This document shows positions 59,480-64,000 of a DNA stretch of 64,000 bases, piece after piece. The stretch is from Archivesica marissinica (lineage: Eukaryota; Mollusca; Bivalvia; Venerida; Vesicomyidae): the NCBI GenBank assembly GCA_014843695.1, contig CM026390.1, forward strand, positions 60,292,598-60,356,597, given 5' to 3'. Position 1 is the first letter of the stretch; every line of letters begins with the position of its first letter. Position numbers and translations under genes: made by a program. Below the pieces are notes generated by a model. That model did no database searches and was not told the origin of the DNA. It worked only from the letters and a program-made list of their open reading frames with translations.

Positions 59480-61330
59480 ATTCAGCTTACTTTCAGAACG
59501 ACACTCTGGTGCCGATAAAAACACCTTCTAGTGGTTTCAGTCCACCGTTATACACTGGTTTTAATCAGAGAGGTCGATACTGTCTATATCGCTTTTGTCA
59601 CTTCGAGAATACTTGTTGATTCTATCCGTTAATGGGTATGTTGGTTACTACATAAATGATACATTGTAAGCTACTCGCTTCGTAATAAGTACACGGTGTA
59701 TATTACTAACACCGGACGTTATGTAGCGGTTACGTTATTTCAGAACGACTGTAGGTAATGGTGTAATTAATCGTTTTAAAACAATTACGCCTAATAGTTA
59801 CCGCAACGAACGTCATATATGGGTAACTTTTAATGGTCTTGGTACTTGTTTCATAACCGTTAGTTACTTTACTTACTTCTAATAGTTCCGGCATTGTAAC
59901 GTCATCTAGGATCAACGCTATACTTCTAAGCGACGGCTATTAATGGTGTGTTACTATGCTAGAGCAACGGCGATACATGGTTAATTTACTCGTTTCAGAA
60001 CAGTTTATGCTTTCTATTATCGGCAATGGGCGTCATCTAGTCGCTACGTAACTAGAACGACTACGACTTATGGTTCATTTACACGCTTCAGAATGGATTG
60101 CGCCGTATGGTCATGGCAACGGACGCCGCACACTATGTAGCGTTGCTTCAGAACGACTGCGCATACTGATTCAGCTACTCGCTGCAGAGCACCTTACGTC
60201 CTATGATTCCGACAACGGTCGCCGTCTAGTTGTTACGTCACGTCACGTCAGAACGACTGCGCATAATGATTCAGCTACTCGCTGCAGAGCATCTTATGTC
60301 CTATGATTCCGACAACGGTCGCCGTCTAGTGGTTACGTCTCTTCATAACGACGGCGAATAATGGTTCAGTTACTCGCTGCAAAACAGTTTGCGCCGTATA
60401 GTCTCGACAACGGACGCCGTCTAGTGGTTACGTCTCTTCATAACGACAGCGAATAATGGTTCAGTTACTCGCTGCAAAACAGTTTGCGCCGTATAGTTTC
60501 GACAACGGACGCCGTATACATATTGTTCTTCAGAACGACGTCGCATAATGATTCAGTTACTCGCTGCAAAACAGTTTGCGCTTTATGGTCTCGACAACGG
60601 AGACGCCGTCTAGATAGTGTTCTTCAGAATGACGTCGCATAATGATTCAGTTACTCGCTGCAAAACAGTTTGCGCTTTATGGTCTCGACAACGGAGACGC
60701 CGTCTAGATATTGTTCTTCAGAACGACGTCGCATAATGATTCAGTTACTCGCTGCAAAACAGTTTGCGCCTTATGGTCTCGACAACGGAGACGCCGTCTA
60801 GATATTGTTCTTCAGAACGACGTCGCATAATGATTTAGTTACTGGTTTCAGAACAGCGTACGCCTTGTGGTTCCGACAATGGGCGTCGTCTAGTTGTTTC
60901 GCCAGTTCAGAACGACGCCTAATACTGGTTCAGTTACTCGCCTCAGAACAGCTTACGCCTAAGAGTTCCGGCAACAGGCGCCATCAAGTTGCTACCTCAC
61001 TTCTGAACAACGGCGAATAATGGTTCAACTACACGCTGTAGAACAGTTTTGCGCAATATAGTGCTGACAAACGACGCCGTCTAGTTGGTTCAAAACGACG
61101 GCGACTGTGGGTTATATTATTAGTATTCATTTCAGATCAGTGTCTGAGTTGTAGGCTACTAGTGGCAATGTTAGTTAGGAACGAGGCTATCGGCCCCAGA
61201 ATACCGCGTCCTCAGACGTTCCGGAGCGTAATAATACAACATTTAGATGACTGGATAGCATAGCAACTAGATAACATCCACTGATTGGAAGAGAACCTGT
61301 AACCGTTCTGAGCTGAGTAACATAACGACT
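59480..61330. repeat. 94-bp array, degenerate flanks and homogeneous centre
   Basis: Unit core CAGTTACTCGCTGCAAAACA and GTCTCGACAACGGAGACGCC. CGCATAATGATT recurs at exact 94-bp steps from 60542 to 60824. Outer units (59480-60050 and 60900-61330) are strongly diverged. About 19 units in all. Confidence 0.88.
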
Positions 61331-61665
61331 TCCGATAATGGGACTATAACAGTTAGCTATTCTGAGGCGGGGAACATAAAACTATAACGTGACAGCTTCC
61401 GGGAAATGAGCGAGGAAGTGTTCTGAAGTGATTAGGACAATGCACCACTTAACGTTGAGATGGCGTTAGCCTCGTGAAATAAACCCGTGCGGGTTCTTCA
61501 ACGAATAGTATAAGCAAAGTATTTATGCATACATGTATCTAGTAGATGACGCCACCGGAACTAGAGCCCTTAGCATATTTTACCGGGTAGTACACTCGCT
61601 AGACATCGTACTGTTCCGCAGATATAATTCATACCTGTTAATAAGCGAGTTGTATGAGAAACATT
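61331..61665. other. Spacer between arrays, no gene seen
   Basis: Nothing was recognised; it may hold remnants of the adjoining 94-bp units. Confidence 0.45.
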
Positions 61666-64000
61666 ACTGGGCGACGTCGTTGTGAAGTAATATATCATGT
61701 AACCGGTTTAAAGCGATTAGTATAACCACTACTACTGGACGTCGTCGTTCTACAATAACATATCATGTAACCGGTTTAAAGCGAGTAGTATAACCACTAC
61801 TACTAGAAGTCGTCGTTCTATACTAACATACCGTAACCGGTTTAAAGCGAGTAGTATAACCACTACTACTGGACGTCGTCGTTCTACAATAACATATCAT
61901 GTAACCGGTTTAAAGCGATTAGCATAACTACTACTACTAGACGTCGTCGTTCTACAATAACATATCGTAACCGGTTTAAAGCGATTAGTATAACCACTCC
62001 TAGTCGTCGTTCTACAATAACATATTGTAACCGGTTTAAAGCGATTAGTATAACCACTCCTAGTCGTCGTTCTACAATAACATATCGTAACCGGTTTAAA
62101 GCGATTAGGATAACTACTACTACTAGACATCGTCGTTCTACAATAACATATCGTAACCGGTTTAAAGCGACTAGTATTACCACTCCTAGTCGCCCTTCTA
62201 CACTAACACACCGTAAACGGTTTAAAGCGAGTAGTATAACCACTACTACTGGACGTCGTCGTTCTACAATAACATATCATGTAACCGGTTTAAACCCATT
62301 AGTATAACCACTCCTTCTAGGCGTCGTCGTTCTATAATAACATACCGTAACCGGTTTAAACCCATTATTATAACCACTACTACTAGGCGTCGTCGTTCTA
62401 CAATAACATATCGTAACCGGTTTATAGCGATTAGTATAACCACTACTAGACGCCGTCGTTCTACAGTAACACACCGTAACCGGTTTAACGAAATTAGTAT
62501 AACCACTACTAGACGCCGTCGTTCTACAGTAACATGCCGTAACCGGTTTAAAGAAATTGGTATAACCACTACTAGACGCCGTCGTTCTACAGTAAGATGC
62601 CGTAACCGGTTAAAAGCAATTAGTATAACCACTATTAGACGCCGTCTTTCTACAGTAAAACACCGTAACCGGTTTAAAGGGATTAGTTTAGCCACTACTA
62701 GACGTCGTCGTTCTACAGTAACATACCGTAACCGGTTTAAAGAAATTAGTATAACCACTACTAGACGCCGTCGTTCTACCGTAACATGCCGTAACCGGTT
62801 TAAAGAAATTAGTATAACCACTACTAGACGCCGTCGTTCTACAGTAAACCACCGTAACCAGTTTAAAGAAATTAGTATAACCACTACTAGCCGTCGTGGT
62901 TCTACAGTAACATACCATAACCGGTTTAAGGACATTAGTATAACCACTACTAGACACCGTCGTTCTACAGTAAAACACCGTAACCGGTTTAATGAAATTA
63001 GTATAACCACTACTAGACGCCGTCGTTCTACAGTAACATGCCGTAACCGGTTAAAAGAAATTAGTATAACCACTACTAGACGCCGTCGTTCTACAGTAAC
63101 ATGCCGTAACCGGTTTAAGGAAATTAGTATAACCACTACTAGACGCCGACGTTCTACAGTAAAACACCATAACCGGTTTAAAGAAATTAGTATAAAACCA
63201 CTACTAGATGCCGTCGTTCTACAATAACATGCCGTAACCGGTTTAAAGAAATTAGTATAACCACTACTAGACGCCGTCGTTCTACCGTAACATGCCGTAA
63301 CCGGTTTAAAGAAATTAGTATAACCACTACTAGACGCGTCGTTCTACCGTAACATGCCATAACCGGTTTAAAGAAATTAGTATAACCACTACTAGACGCC
63401 GTCGTTCTACAGTAAAACACCATAACCGGTTTAAAGAAATTAGTATAACCACTACTAGACGCCGTCGTTCTACAGTAAAACACCATAACCGGTTTAAAGA
63501 AATTAGTATAACCATTACTAGACGCCGTCGTTTTACAGTAAAACACCATAACCGGTTTAAAGAAATTAGTATAACCACTACTAGACGCCGTCGTTCTACC
63601 GTAACATACCGTAACCGGTTTAAAGAAATTAGTATAACCACTACTAGACGCCGTCGTTCTACCGTAACATACCGTAACCGGTTTAAAGCAATTAGTATAA
63701 CCACTACTAGACGCCGTCGTTCTACCGTAACATACCGTAACCGGTTTAAAGAAATTAGTATAACCACTACTAGACGCCGACGTTCTACAGTAACATGCCG
63801 TAACCGGTTAAAAGCAATTAGTATAACCACTACTAGACGCCGTCGTTCTACACTAACATGCCATAACCGGTTTAAAGGGATTAGTTTAGCCACTACTAGA
63901 CGCCGTCGTTCTACAGTAACATGCCGTAACCGGTTTATAGAACTTAGTATAACCACTACTAGACGCCGTCGTTCTACAGTAACCTGCTGTAACCGGATTA
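61666..64000. repeat. 63-bp satellite array running out of the window
   Basis: About 37 units with core CCGTAACCGGTTTAAAGAAA then TTAGTATAACCACTACTAGA. The left part (to about 62400) has GCGATTAG units of 54-68 bp whose ACT triplet number varies. The rest is regular 63 bp. AACCGGTT is palindromic in each unit. Minus-strand frames of up to 290 codons follow from 63 being divisible by three. Confidence 0.96.

Noticed and set aside
61884..63956. Repetitive frames of 119 to 290 codons on the minus strand
   Set aside because: 63-bp repeat, unit divisible by three; resemblance to basic repeat proteins is compositional.

Overview
This is eukaryotic nuclear DNA. It has spliced genes with GT..AG introns, tRNA-derived SINEs, a two-gene PIF/Harbinger DNA transposon, short TIR elements and very long tandem arrays. 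There are no bacterial operons, rRNA genes or CRISPR arrays. The repeat style (many modular tRNA-SINEs, TTAA-type and pogo-type MITEs, a CR1/jockey-like LINE relic, an AT-hook SAND protein) fits a marine lophotrochozoan, most likely a bivalve or other mollusc. The phylum is an inference; no diagnostic gene is present.

Layout. 1-7045: 41-bp satellite entering from outside the window. 7046-17640: SINE copies with a 39-bp array (8163-9368), a 20-bp array (10252-10535), a 44-bp array (12472-13963) and a 1.2-kb GT tract (15018-16231). 17640-20137: upstream region and first coding exon of a SAND-domain, AT-hook nuclear protein. 22085-26905: a second 41-bp array split by a 5'-truncated LINE. 27437-28272: 31-bp array. 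28364-37772: SINEs and MITEs around a 33-bp array (31490-32940) and a 36-bp array (33110-33440). 37935-44155: TTAA-type MITE, 57-bp array, more SINEs, a foldback and a pogo-type MITE. 44280-47045: AT-rich 33/35-bp array. 47410-51100: MITEs and SINEs. 51635-56046: complete-looking PIF/Harbinger element. 56425-58808: repeat debris and 22-bp arrays. 58858-59036: an AT-hook exon. 59085-64000: 30-bp, 94-bp and 63-bp arrays, the last running out of the window. Roughly 40 percent of the window is tandem repeat.

Genes. Only three protein genes are supported. The SAND exon ends in phase 0 at a consensus donor (20138) and the AT-hook exon begins in phase 0 after a good acceptor (58857). Both carry an RGRKP AT-hook core, so they may be one gene with a 38.7-kb intron that holds most of the repeats. 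The other two genes belong to the Harbinger element: a DDE transposase on the minus strand and, convergent to it, a three-exon MADF-BESS DNA-binding protein.

SINEs are named here S1 to S6. S3 and S5 share one 3' tail, a hairpin followed by TAAATAA, and S2 and S4 share another tail, although their tRNA-like heads differ. Nearly all long open frames outside the genes are by-products of tandem repeats, often with unit lengths divisible by three.
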